DNA from: Blastobasis lacticolella
Taxonomy: Eukaryota > Arthropoda > Insecta > Lepidoptera > Blastobasidae
Assembly: GCA_905147135.1 (NCBI GenBank)
Contig: LR990053.1
Location: forward strand, 15,822,501-15,886,500
DNA: 64,000 nucleotides
Direction of reading: 5' to 3'
How positions within the stretch are numbered: the first letter of the stretch is position 1; each line of letters begins with the position of its first letter. Below are positions 44,901 through 59,500 of the stretch, piece by piece. The notes below the pieces were generated by a model. It was not told the origin of the DNA. It saw nothing but the letters and a program-made list of their open reading frames with translations, and did not search any database. The position numbers and the translations under genes were made by a program.

Positions 44901-47900
44901 TGTCCCGCATAAAGCCTCTGCGTAAATTGTTCTAAATGGTTATTCAACTTAGAGTGCACGCGATCGTTAAATTGCCTTAAATATACCTACATAAGTAACG
45001 TCATACATTTTTTATTTTTTATTTATATCAGGCTACAGAGGCCCATAGATATAATACATAAAAAACTTATAATAACAATGAATGATACACTATATCCAAT
45101 CAAATTTGTTTGTTTGTTATTTATATATATTTTTTTTAGTTTTTTTATACCACTAAAGTGGCAAACAAGCTTACGGCCTGCCTGATGGTAGGCAGTGTAA
45201 CAATATCACTTATGAAATTAATAACAGACTAATAGATAAAAATAATAATTTTCAATACTTAAAAGTAACACTGACTTAGGACATCCGCAGGCTGGATGTC
45301 ACGTCGGTATCCCCGGAGACCCAAGGTTGCCCCCGGAATCGCCAATAAACTACGCCTTTTCGGCCGAACTGTTCCTTGGTAAATGTATCAAAGTTAAGGA
45401 CTTCCAACATCCAACATCACGAACGAGTTAAATGTTCGTTCGTGGCTCGATTCTAAGGGCTGGACCCTCACAGCACCTGATGTACTCCGCAACGTGTTTC
45501 AACGTCACGGTGTGGAGTTCCGTCGCCAGAGTTTCGGCTGATAAGGGGTAGGCAGAGACCACATCGTTCCACTTGCTACTGTTCTGACAGATCGCTCTCA
45601 GTTATTCCACATTCATTATCCTTTTCAGTGTACTATTAATCCGACCTTTCTGTAAAATATCATCGATTTTATCGTGAGACGCACGACTCTGTCTTCCTTT
45701 ACTGTGTTAACCTACAAATAATAATCTTTTGATAGTCTCACGGTTGGTATATCTGTGGATATCTTCTCAGTCACATCACACACTTACGGAGAGGGACAAC
45801 ATCGTGATGAAACCTGCACATTAAGGCGACTAAATGTGTAACCATGATTCAATCAAGTCAGGTTTCCCTGGTAGCAGGATCACGAGATCAGATGGCAGTC
45901 GCTCCACTATAATTACTTGATCTGCCAAATCCTGGATCATGGTGAAGGTGAACCCCGGGCCCAAAGATGATTTTTTTATTAATAATCTTTTGATAATGCA
46001 CAGACGGTATAAGCAGAAGCAGATGGTGGTAAAAGTCTGTATTGTTCATTCCAGAACGGAGATGGACTCGGTCTGCCCTTCAGACCACGTGCTGCGCACC
46101 AATGACATCTGCAACATCGACGGCGAGAGTGTGGCGTGCCTCAAGATGCACTGCTGTAATAATTTCAACTTTATAGCTGGCCGGTAAGAATTTATTAAGT
46201 AAGAAATTGATACTTAATATATAAGAAAATGAAACATTCAATTTTGAAACAGTCTAGGGGTGGTCGCAGGCTTGACAAGGAGACCTGGTGGTGGAACGAC
46301 ACAGTCCAGAGGGAGACCAGGCTGAAGAAAGCCCTCTTTAAACAGTATCAAGCGTCCAGATCTCCTGAAAACCACGCTGCATACAGGGATGCCAAACGTG
46401 CCAGCAAACGAGCGGTAGTCAGAGCCAGACGAGACCACTTACGTCCTTTGTACGATAAGTTGGATCGTCTGAGGGGCAGAAACTCATTTACAATGGCACG
46501 ATCGAGATTGATTTCCACGAAGACCGAGCGAAGTGGGCCAAGAGTAGCAGGAAGGCGGACCCTGGGCCCTCGTCACCGCGCGGGGGCGCAACTGGGACAT
46601 AACGTCAAGATGATGATTATTTTGGACGCCTTTGTTTTTGTCTAGCTCTAGCTGAATTTGTTAATTGAAGTATTGCTCTTCAAATAAGGGTTCCAATTAA
46701 GAAGATCCAAGGTATATCGATACTTAATTATTGATAAAACATAAATTGGGAAATTGGTTTCAAAAATCCCATAGGTAGACAATTTGTTCAACTAATTACC
46801 AATGTATCTAAACAATCGCTTAAAATGAATAAAAAATATTTAATAGAATTTTGATTTTGTCGGACCAAACGCCTGAGGAAAAATAATATTTTTTATTAAT
46901 CAGACGTTTCGGCCTCAATCAGATCGGGCCGAAACGCCTGAACACTCAGCAGACATGAGAATTTACCCTAGATGGTAAGATACTGTACAAAAAATATCTA
47001 TCTGGCATGGCGTCTGACGTATGACGTCAGTCGTGCCAACGAACTTACCACCAAAAATGCTAAAGTCCAAGCGAAGTAGGCAAGATCAGTACAACCAGGA
47101 TTGACAACAGCATGATGATGACACAAATACACATCCTGACGACCCGAATGGTTCAGTTGGTTAAAATGCCGGTCGCCACGCAGAGGCCCTGGGTTCGATT
47201 CCCGGCCGAGCAGAAATTGAAATAATGAATTATAATTTCTGTTACGGGTCTGGGTGTAGTATGTATAATAAGTATGTATTCCCACGCTGTTTTTTCTGCA
47301 TATCAATGATATGCTGAATATTCCCAGTATTCATTGCTATGCAGATGACAGTACTGGAGATGCTCGTTATACTGGCCGTGCGAATATCCCTCGTTCCGTG
47401 GTGTCGGAAAGCCGAATAAGACTTGTGTCAGAGATTGAACACTCCTTGGAGCAAGTTGCTCACTGGGGCAGACTAAACCTAGTAGAATTCAATCCCTCAA
47501 AGACACAGGTCTGCGCATTTTCCGCCAAATAGAATCCGTTTGTCATGTTTCCACAGTTCCAAGGAACACCCCTTTCCATCTCAAAAAGAACCGGGATCCT
47601 TGGTGTCGACATATCGGATAGCGTGCGATTCCGGAGTCACCTAGAAGGTTAGGCCAAACTGTCTTCTAAAAAGCTTGGAGTGCTTAACCGGTCCAAGCGA
47701 TACTTCACCTCGGGGCAGCACCTGCTGCTGTATAAGGCACAGGTGCGGCCTCATATGGAGTATTGTTCACATATTTGGGCCGGCGAAACTGCCGACCTGC
47801 CTCCTCCTCCCTCCTCCTCTGGACTCTGGACTCTGGAATTGTCGACGATCCCATACAAACAAGCAAGTTAGAACTACTGGCTAACCGAAGGGACTTTGGC

Positions 47901-50360
47901 TCCCTGTGTGTGTTCTTTCGGCTGTACAATGAGGAGTGTTCCGAGGAACTTTTTGATCTGGTGCCCACAGCACAATTCCGCCATCGCACCACCCGCCGTG
48001 GGCTGGGTGCTCATCCCCACTACGTAGACCCTCTGTTGGTCACCACGCGAAGGTTTGAAAGAACGTTTCTCGCTCGTACGATTCGGATGTGGAATGAGCT
48101 CCCAGTCACAGTGTTTCCTTTGGACTATGACATGGGATCGTTCAAGAGGTATATTAGAGGTCTCTTCAGAGGCGGGCAACGCATTGGTGACTCCCCTGGT
48201 GTTGCTGATGTCCATAGGCGGCGGTGACTACTTTTCAAGAGGTATATTAGAGGTCTCTTCAGAGGCGGGCAACGCATTGGTGACTCCCCTGGTGTTGCTG
48301 ATGTCCATAGGCGGCGGTGACTACTGCCCGCATGCCTGTTTGTCTGCCGGATAACATAAAAAAAGTATTCGTTTTCTGGCATAACACAAGCTTTGCTTAC
48401 TTTGGGGCTAGATGGCGCTGTGTGAATTTGTCCAAGCATATTTATTATTATTACATTTAATCTATCCAAAGCCAACAGCTAAAACAGCCCTGTCTTCCAG
48501 CTGCATACCAGACTCCGTGGACCCGTGCAGCTTGCAGTTCTGCGAGCAAGCCTGTGAAGTCCGCGGACCACAGTTGCACTGCACCTGCCACCAGGGTTTC
48601 CGCTTCGACGCCTACAGCTACGCTGAGAAGAGGCAGCCTTATTGTGTTGGTGAGAACCAATCTGTTTTTTAAGTATACAGGGATAAAGAGAGACCGCCCC
48701 AAGGAACTATCGCTTATTGGAGGATGGAATGCGTGTCGACAAAGTCACCACCAAGGATGCCGAAGACCGAGCGAAGTGGACTATGAGAAGCAGGAAAGCG
48801 GACCCCGGCCCTCGAGCACCGCGGTACCTTAACCAGGATTGACGCCTGGTATGGTGCATAGTACATATGTCGCAGCCGGATGGATATGTCGCAGCCATCT
48901 GGTTAAATCAGCCATTTAATGAGAAAGCTAGTCTGTTAACTAAAAGCCGGCATTCAGTTGAAGGCCTTGGCCGATCGTTGATTGAACTAGCAACACTCAA
49001 CGTTTAACTAGTTGGCTTATAGTTAGCTAGCCCTTTAAAAACGGCTGACGCTAAATCAGGCGGGTGATTTAAATGTAGTTCAAATAATATTAACTTCGGC
49101 GCTGGTAGTGCCAAAACAAAGATGGCTTTAGACAGGTCGCACAGCAAGCAATGTTTTTGAATTTTTTCGTTTTAACTGTGATACCTATATGTTTTTAAGT
49201 AAGAATTAAGATAACTTAATTTGTTCAGTTTCTATTTATACTTATACATAGAAACATAAATGACTGTCAAAGTTTCGTGCCATTGCATATTTAAAGCTTT
49301 TATTGTTGTTAATGCATAGGTACTCGCAATACAATTAATTGAATACTTACTGAGTGAATTAGTTGACACTAATCATTTCTTTATTACATAAGTAACGTCA
49401 CTCTAATTAAAAATACCCTTTAAAAAAAGGGCTAAATAACGTTTAGCCAAGTAACTGAACGTTACATTCAACTACATGGCTAGTTTTTAAAAGCTAGCAC
49501 AGAGAGAGGGCTTAAGATGATATCAGAATGGCTATATAATAACATCCTAACATTAAATGCAACGAAAACTAATTATATCTGTTACAGCTTGTATAATAAT
49601 TCCCAGCCTGACACAAATTTTAATATAAAATTACACAAGTGCAACTGTACACCTAATACTGATACCTGCAGTTGTCCATCTCTGCAGAAAGTCAACCAAA
49701 CAAAATATTTGGGTGTGTTCGTGGACCAGCGATTATCTTGGTACTATCATCTTGAACACGTCAGTTCAAGAATCAGAAAATTAACACATATTTTTAAAAC
49801 ATTGAGACATGTGGTACCAAGTTCTGCTGCTGGAAAGGGTATTAAAAACAGAGACATCCTAAAAGAAATCTATATGGCTCTGGTTCAGTCTGTCATTGGC
49901 TATTGCATTTCTATATGGGGTGGTGCAGCGAAAATGAAATTTATCGAAGTGGAACGAGCCCAGCGTAGCTTGCTTAAAGTTATGTATTTTAAGAACAGGA
50001 GATTTTCCACAAATGCTTTATATGGCCTTTGTCAACTGTCCACAGTCCGAAAACTCTATATTCTAAACATTGTCTTAAGAATGCATAGGTCTGTTCCATA
50101 TGACCCTAATCTTATAAAAAGACGAAGAAAAGACACTGTGGTGCCTCTGCCGGAAGTGAACACCACTTTTGCTTGTAGACAACATCCTAGACGCTCTGCC
50201 AAACTATATAACGCACTAAATAAACTTTTAGACGTTAATTCTATAACTTACCACGAATGTAAAAAAGCCGTACAAAACTGGCTTACATTAAAAACATATG
50301 ACGAAATTGAGCTTCTACTTGAGAACTAACTTACATACACACACCACACACATACACACA

Positions 50361-50405
<45 letters not shown>

Positions 50406-50440
50406 ACACACATACACACACATACACACACATACACACA

Positions 50441-50523
<83 letters not shown>

Positions 50524-53500
50524 GCACACACACACACACATACACACATTCAAACTTTCATATGTTCATGTTTTGTTATTGTTCTTTTCCTATTAATATC
50601 TAATATAAGTAGAGATAGAGCAACTACATTGTTACCATAGAAGAGCGGTGTCTTCTAACACAGGCCTAGCCTAAAAGGAGACATCTGCCACTAGTGATAC
50701 AGAAATTGTTAAAATGAAATAAAATATTTATTATTATTATATTATTATAGTTGTCCTTTAGCCACTCAATTGAATGCCGGCGTTTGACTAACTGACTAGC
50801 ATTCTCATTAAATGGCTGATTTAAGCAGATGGCTGCGACAGATACATTAGCCGGTTAATTGCCTCTTTTTAAGCAATTAATCAATTAAAAAAGATTGAAA
50901 GTAACGTCTAACGAAAGATATTGGTTTGAGTTTACGAAGCTCCTCCATGCATTGTCTAACATAACCTAACTGAATGTAAACCTAAAAGATACAAACTATT
51001 CTTATTGTTTTACAGTTATTGTGGTTTGGTAAGCGATGTGACAATGTGTGGAGGAGCTCAGTAAACTTGGTGAAATACCGCTCTTTTAACATTACTTTAA
51101 AATTTCTTGAAATTGGCAAATTTTTAATTGAATTATTACCTCAAAGCTTATAGCAATAAACGGTGTAGCTAGAGATGTGCATCTACAATTTGACTATTTT
51201 ATCCGTCATTTATAGTTGATATTGCCTATAAACCCGTTGATGCAGTATCTCAAGAGGGATTCGAACCTAATTCGCGGACTCTTTCGCCACTTGACCACAT
51301 TTTTCATTTCATTTCATTTATTTCATTTATTCGTGGCTTTGGCAGTGGAGGGACATTTGCCTTTTTGCTGCCAGAGTAACGTGTTATACGATAGGCGATA
51401 CTCTCGGTGTTACTAATGTCTATAGGCAGTGGTGACCACTATCAATCAGGTGGCCCGCTTGCCTGTTTGCCTACCGTATGACATAAAAAGAAAAAAAAAT
51501 TTGATAAACATTTTACACGTCAAATATTATTAAATTCTTGAGTAGTCATTATTCTTAAAATAATTCAACAACAGAAAACAAATCACAATCTTAATGTCAT
51601 GAGGATAGTTACACAGAATAACGTATTTTGTCCAAGGGAGTTAATTACAAATTCAGGTGTCACAAACATATTATTATTATTATTACAATTCAATTAAATT
51701 ATCCATCACGTTAAACAAATCCGTTCTTTGTTCACGATTGATTGACTAACACATATGCAACACCTTTATAAACTTTACTGTAGATTGTGTAGGATACCTA
51801 GGATAAACCGGACAGGAATTTGACGATGCGGAGGCGCTTAAAGTTAGAAGCTAAAGTTAATACCTATCGGAAATATTTCATCATCACAACCCATGGCAGT
51901 CCACTGCAGGACTTAGAGGTCACTCCCACGAACAGACACAGACTCCCACACACATGTGAGAGTCACTCCCACGAAAGAGGAGGTTATTGCCATAATCTCC
52001 ACGTTTGGGATATGGGTTGGAAGATCGGTATTATAAATATTTTATTTTATCTACTTAAGGAAAACCAACAGCAATGATTACAATATAAAATAACACTAGC
52101 AGCACAGAGCCAATTACAGGTTTCCACCGATAAAAAATGAATAAACAATGGAAAAAGCTGATGCCCATTTTCTAATTTACGGAGACTAGATCTTTTGTCT
52201 CGAAAACATTAGTCGCCTTGTACGACACCTACGTGTGTAAGGGGTTGGTGCTATTCGACTCTGCCGGACACCACACGGCCTTATGGGCCGGATATATTTA
52301 ATATTACGTAATATAGCGGAAGCAGATGGACCACTCTCTGGAACCAACCCATTCACATCTAGAAAGAGTATTCGTTCTGCCCTTGAATGTTCTGTAGTGG
52401 TAACACCATGTGGTCAGTTATCGTCATATGACGTCACAATGGCAATGCAATTGTTGTATAATGCTGTGCATGGAACCAATCCAAGTTTCCATTGATTGTG
52501 TATGGTGATTACTGTGGGACTCTGTATAATTGCACTATAGCAATATCACCTGTCAAGCGATAGCATCATCATCATCAGCCTATTAGTACAGCCACATGCA
52601 AAGTGAAAGGCATACATTAAATATATGCTGGGCTATGGGTGTCCTCCACTGACTGCCAATCTACCCTCGGCTTGTCGTCCTTACTGCCACCAGGCCGGAC
52701 TAACTAAAATTCTATTAATTATCTACAGCCTAGACCACACATCATTACACAAGTCACATAAATGAGTATTGCAACTTTGGTGAAATTCAAGGCGAAAACG
52801 ATGTAGTTTGATTATAAGAGCGGCTCACACATTTTTCATTGTTCATTGTTTGCTGTAGGTACAAATACTGTTATGAATTTCACCAAAAATTTCACCAAAA
52901 GGTGGACATCACAGATTTAGGTAGGTACCTACACGGTACCTACCTAAATCTGTCGTGGTAGCGATATCTGACTCGCAATGCTAGAGGTACCGGGTTCGAA
53001 TCCCACTGCCATGTAACAGTTTCTCTTTTGCGAGTTATGTACATTAGTTGAATACTCTTACGGTGAGGCAAAACATCGAGATGAAACCTGCACATGTAGG
53101 TGACTGACTAAAACCATTATCCATGCTCCACTGTAATTACCTGATCTGCCTATCCTCGATCATAGTCAATGCGGACCCCGGGCCCTTAACGCTAAGATGA
53201 TGAGATGATGAGACTTAGGTAGGTACCTAAACTCCTGACTATACATAACAGTTTGTACAAGGGTGTGGCTACCGCAGCGTAAGACGATCCCCACGAGATG
53301 AACAGACGACCTTATTAGAGATGTAGGGAGTCAATGGATGCAGTTGAGACACCTCGGGGAGAGACCTACGCCCACCTAGATAACGTCCTTGAAACGTGCT
53401 ATGTTCTGGTTTGAAGGATGGGCCAACGCAGGCAATCGCAGTGGTGAGGTGTAGCGACATCTATCGCTCCACTAGGGAAACTCAACGATACTCACATTAC

Positions 53501-56500
53501 GAGTACACGAACACAAGGTTGGCAAGCATCCGCACATAGATGGCGCTAACAATCCTACATCGCGCTAGAGAAATGTGCCAACTTCCACGGCATATATACA
53601 ACTTCCGACGATCAACTGTCGGGCCCTTGGTCCCCTGGTCACAACACCCGGCCAGGTGGGTAATTACCCTTTTCTACCTTCTCCCCATCTTCGCTTGCCA
53701 ACATTGGCGGCTACCATTATCCTGCACCGCCAAATGAGGCACTTGCGGTTCTGCATTTCTTTTCAAAACTGTAATTAAAATTTATTAGTTTTGGATTAAG
53801 TAACTCAATTCAATTCAATTCTTTATTTACGTTAAATATGGTACACATACATTACAGGTCAGGTCAAGTACTGGACAAGAAAAAGTTGATTCACCCAGTT
53901 GGTTCCAAGGCGGTATTTCTCACGTATCCCTGGGGCTTACGCAGCACGTAACCAAATCAATACTAAAAAAAACAGAAACAGATAGAAACAAACAGAAACA
54001 AACAGTACTACCGAGCCTCTCCGAAAAAATGAAGTCGCTCAATCGCTACACATAGTCCCCTTCCACTTTCAGACGTGGACGAGTGCCAGGCGGACAATGG
54101 TGAGTGCGAGCAGACGTGCATCAACGACCCTGGCGGGTACCACTGTGGATGCTCGCCGCCGCTCGCATTGGCTGACGACGGACGGACCTGCATCACCATG
54201 GGCGAGCCGGCGTTCGTGGTAAGTGCTGCTTTACATACATCATCATCACAGACCATAACAGTTCACAAGATTTAGGACCTCTCCCACGAAAGAGAGTCCC
54301 ACGAAGGGGTCTCCCATTGTCATAATCTCCATACTTGAAAGGTGGGTTGGAGATCACGGTATTGTAAATATAACAGCGGAAAAAGCTGCTGCCCATTTTC
54401 CAGCCTATGGATACCCAAAAGCTGAATCAGACGTACTTCTATTGTGTGCTTATGTATATGCCTCTTTCTCTTAGCATCATTTTAGTATCTTATGTTTCTT
54501 AGAGAGTCCTTGGCTAGCGGGTCAGACAGTCGTAAGCGAGATGTACCAGGTTCGCAGGCAATTAATTACTATATGTATATTTGGGTATGTACCAATGACT
54601 TTTTCCGAGTTATATACATTAGTTGCACACTAATCGATGTTTATTACTGTGAGGGAAATCATTGTGAGGAAGCATAATTATTTGATCTGCTAAATCCTAG
54701 ATCATGTTCTTAGCAGACCCTGGACCGTCGCGCGCGATAGCAAAACCGGGATATAGACGCGAAGATGATTATTATAATGATTATTACCAACTACAGAAGG
54801 AACACCTTTCTATTGCAAGCAATGAATAACTTTAATGTTTTATCCAGGAGAATTGATCTTGATTTATTGAACACAAGTTGTGAGTCAGCGAGAAACCGCA
54901 TACTCAAGTATTACTTCGACTCGTTGTAACATTTTTTCAAACCAGATTATTATGTAATTGACTATTGTTGCATTACTTTCGAGTATTGTAGATATATTTT
55001 AGTTTAAATTTGAAATTGTAAAGTCTTATAGACTGTTCGGTATGCTTAACGATTAGTTAAGTATGTATTAGTTTAACCAGTTTCTATCGGTGGAAACCTG
55101 TAATTGGCTCTATGCTGCCAGTATTATTTCATATTGTAATCATTGCTGATGGTTTTCCTTAAGTAAATAAAATAAAATAAAAATATAATGGCTGACGATA
55201 ATGTAACTTTAGAATATGCAGCAAGAGCCGCTGCCGCTAGTACGGGCGTCCTCCAGATGCTACGCGAACTGCGAAACCGTCACCTGGCTATCGAAGAAGG
55301 TGAAACAGCTGGGAGACCAGCTTAGGACCACGCAGATGGCGCTCAAGAAACTCCTGGAACATCCAGCGCTTAAGGATGGTGAGAGATGTGATATTCTTGA
55401 ATCAATCTTGGATAAGTTAATCCCGGCTTCTGCCAGAGCCAGCATTCCTACTCTTTCTTCTCAACTTCGCCCGATCTTCGGCGTTCTCGCATCAACGGTC
55501 TTTGGCTCTCACAACCGACTGAACAATGTCAATCAATTCTTAAGCCCGCCTTGGGCCGTCTTTCCTGATACCGGCAGGTTTAGGCACTCATATATCCCAC
55601 GTATCCATGGGGCTTACGCAACACGTGACCAAACCGGCGCAGGCGAGCCTCCTCAATCTTATCCGCGATATCCTTTACGCCAAGGCTGTCACGAACGTAC
55701 TTATTAGACACTCGGTCGAGTCGCGTAACGCCACACATCTACTGCAGCATTTTTATTTCAGTAGCGTGGAGTTCGCGGACGTGTTTCGTCAGGGCGGGCC
55801 AGGTTTAGCAGACAGGCTTCATCATGCTCTTGAATGCGTTAGTAAAGAAAACTAATGTATTTATTACAGGTCATCAACCACAGAGGCTGCTGGACGCCAC
55901 AGTGCCGCTGCAAGGCGGCTACTGTCGCTGCGAAAGAGGGCCGAGGGTAAGTTACCTTCAAATACCTTATCCATAACACAGGCTAACCTAGTTTGGACTC
56001 CTGTCTCCCAATCAATTTGATATTTTAAATGTCTTTGTAAACTTTGAGGCGAAAAAAAAGAGGTTATAATAATAAATACTTACCTACTATTATTTTAGGA
56101 ACAAGGTAAGGTTAAAACTAATTTAATCTCATGCAAAAATTAGAACCACTGGCTGAACGAAGGGACTTTGGCTCCCTGTGTGTGTTTTACCGGCTGCACA
56201 ATTCCGCCATCGCACCACCCTGCGATAGCCCTGCCCTGCGACACCCTGCAGGCTGGGTACTCATCCTCACTACGAAGGGTCTGTTGGTGTCCACGCGAAG
56301 GTTCGAACGAACATTTCTCGCTCGTACGATTCGGATGTGGAATGAGCTCCGAGCACAGTGTTTCCTTTGGACCATGACAAGAGGTATTTTAGACTTATCT
56401 GTAGATGCAAGCAACGCATTTATAGCTCCTGGTGTTGCTGATGTCCATAGGATAGCCCGCTTTCCTCTTTGTCTGCCGTATAACATAAATTATTAACATT

Positions 56501-59500
56501 GAAACAAGTCACGCGCAAAAAATATAACACTTCCTTGGCAGTCGGGTAAAGAAACAAGTTGGGGTTCTTCAAAAGGAATGTCTATCGCAAAAGCGGGGAA
56601 CCGCTTCCGGTCCCCTTAGATTGCGAATGTCCTGGATGACAATGACCTCAGGCCGACTGGCCTTCCTAGCCAATAAAAATTTTAAATCAATATCCAGTTT
56701 GACATACCACAAACAGTGTTTGTGGGTCAAGTAGTGCACATGCCCAAAGAGCAATCGGCAAGAAAGCGTGTGCATCACCCGTGATTAGGTCTGTCGCGGT
56801 CCGTATGGCCGAAACATCGATAGGACCCTGGGTGGAGAAGGGAATTCACTGCAGTATTGAACGTGTATCGATAATGACGATTAATAAGTTTGATTGACTA
56901 ATAAGGTACATTTTGTCGTTTAGGGCCCCGCTGGCCCACCGGGCATGGAAGGACCCAAGGGCGACACGGGAGACACGGGCCCCCGCGGTTCTAGAGGGCC
57001 AAAAGGGTCTCTGGACCTCATGCTGTTGCTGTTGGCTGATGTCCGACACGACATCAAGAATTTGGAACAACGCGTCTTTAAAAAAGGAGAGCTGTGAGTA
57101 TTTTACAAGTAACTCAGACTAGACGAGGTAACTCATATCATAAAATATCTGTAATAATGCCGTGATCAAAACTATCGTCACATGCAAAAAAATTATCAAT
57201 GCATTTGGTGTCTCCGTTCTGGAACATAGAAAGATACCTACCTCATATGTTAATTTTGCTTTTATGAAAAGTAAGAGATTTTCATAACCCCAATAGATGG
57301 CGCAGTTCAAGTAATATGCACAAACTTCTATTGTATTATGCTACAGCGCCACCAACTTACTTGTTCAGTAGATACAATCCGAATTGAAAAAAGGAGCGTC
57401 GGTGGCCTAACGGATCCCCAAGGTACACGGGTTTGAATCCCAGTGCTGCCATGTGCCAATTAATTTCTTTCTTATCTCTACGTAGGAGTACAGTACAGCG
57501 CCATCTATAAACACCATATTAAAGCTTCTTTTCTTTTTGCTGTCAAACTTAAAACCTCTCATTTCGACTCGTTTTAGGCCAGAAAGGTTCAACCTGGAGA
57601 AAGCGTGGCGTCGCCAACACAAGCTGGAGAAGTTAGGAGTGGAAAGCCGCATCGAGAAGCAGCTGATGGCGTATACAGAGCCTGACAACAACCTGGAGAG
57701 CAACGTCGAGGTGACGCCTCACGGTAAGCTGGTACAAAACAGCACATCGACCTAAAAACCAGTATAAAAGAAGCTAACATCGCTATGCACGTCTATAGAG
57801 AGGATGGCTCATTTTATACTGGTTTCGGGTATGGCAATATGCTGCTAACTGTACTTACCCTTTAGGGGTCAACTAACCCCATTGCTCATGCCATAGTTCA
57901 GATGACCAAGTTTTTTTGTGTGTGACACTACCCACTAAGCGGCTAGTTCAGCGAACAGGCTCAGTCGACTACTCTCTATGGCAGGGTCTACACCAGCGGC
58001 CTTAGCCAAGAGGTTTCGTTAATCTACAATCGTTTGTGGTAGAAAAATGTATGGGATTTGACATAGGCTAACGTTATCTGACATAAGCTGTTTGTGGTAG
58101 AAATTCTTGGTCCATAGACAATTCACGTACTTTCGGTGTACAAAGGAGGCGGATTAGCGGATGATCCTACACAATCAGAGTCAACGTAGACGTTGGTAGA
58201 AATAGTCGAACTTCGACCTGTCAATTTTCTACCATACACGCATCACGCAAGCGGAGCTGTCAAAGATGGCTAGACCGGCAGGTTCGAACTGGCTGATTTG
58301 CAATGCGGTCAAAATCACAGTCCTTACATTAGCTACCCCTAACTAGCAGTCGGAGGATACAAGAACCCCGGGAGAAGGGGGTTTGATCCAACTTATCATG
58401 TTTGGTACTATAATAAGACCATGATAAGTCCGAATCGATTATTAAAACTTAAAATAAAAATCTCTGTATGGCAACTTATGTCAAGTTTTTTAAAAGTCAT
58501 AGAACGTCATTCATAAAAGTCATAAAAAATAATTTGATTTCTGTAGGATTGTTTATGTTCGTGTTTAATGAAAAATATTATTAAATAATGGGCAACACAA
58601 TTAAAAAGGAAGAGCGGGAGATAATTTTCAGCATGATTAATTTAGTAAAAACTAAAAGTACAAGTTCAAGCTATCAGTGACCAAATAACTGAATGTTTAT
58701 AAGAAGGACTGACAAAGAACTGACAAGGACAGATTATCCCCAGATAATTGCCATATCCACACTTTATAATTTTTACTACTGTCAGTCAATAAGGACTCAT
58801 CGTGGTCCTATTCTATCACACGTTGCAATTTATCATATTCGGAACTTGTCCACATTCGCGGCTACCCGGCTCTGCCCGGCATTGGGACGACCTGTGTGGT
58901 TCAATGGTCAACATGTCTGTCACGCAAGAGGTCTCGGGTTCAATTCTCGGCCGGGCAGAAATTGAAATGATGAATTTTAATTTCTGTTACGGGTCTGGGT
59001 GTTCTATGTATAATAAGTATGTATTCAAAAGTATTTAAGTAGTATATCAGTTATCTAGCACCCATAGCACAAGCTTTGCTTAGTTTGGGGCTAGATGGCG
59101 CTGTGTGAATTTGTCCACGAATATTTATTTTATATTTATTTATTGTCGGGCGCTGCCCGGCATTGTCGGGCGCTGTCCGGCTGTCTGGCATTGTCGGACA
59201 TGATCCGGCGACATGGTAAGCGGTAACTGTCGCCCATGTCATACAATTCATACATTTAAGTATTATGGCACTGTGTGTCTCCTTTCTAGTCTTCCTACTA
59301 TCTTACCCACTCCTTTTTGACGATTGGAAGAGATATATGTCCTACTCCATTAATAAATTTTGAGTTAGAGTTCTTACCCGGTGACAGCGTCGCTATTGTC
59401 AGAATTGACATGACATTTTACCGACACTTAGTTACAGCTTTTGCCACCGTGTTGGTTTAGTTTGTGGCTTGCTACAATGCTATTTCTTTCCCAGGAGTGA

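Larger units (their letters stand above)
48887..50840. mobile_element. DNA transposon-like element with about 80-bp inverted ends
   Basis: The left end TGTCGCAGCCATCTGG and the right end, read inward, TGTCGCAGCCATCTGC continue as inverted repeats over about 80 bases with roughly ten mismatches. Possible 4-base flank duplication GATA at 48883-48886 and 50841-50844. No transposase. The interior holds a LINE fragment (49517-50740) and a CA tract, so the element is probably a MITE that received a LINE. Superfamily not assigned. Confidence 0.65.

Noticed and set aside
50298..50603. Long His/Thr-rich and Cys/Val-rich frames
   Set aside because: They are translations of the CA microsatellite.
52283..52495. 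70-residue frame in CCBE1 intron 3
   Set aside because: Starts inside the end of a family A element, no domain recognised and no fitting splice phase with CCBE1. Left open as unknown sequence.
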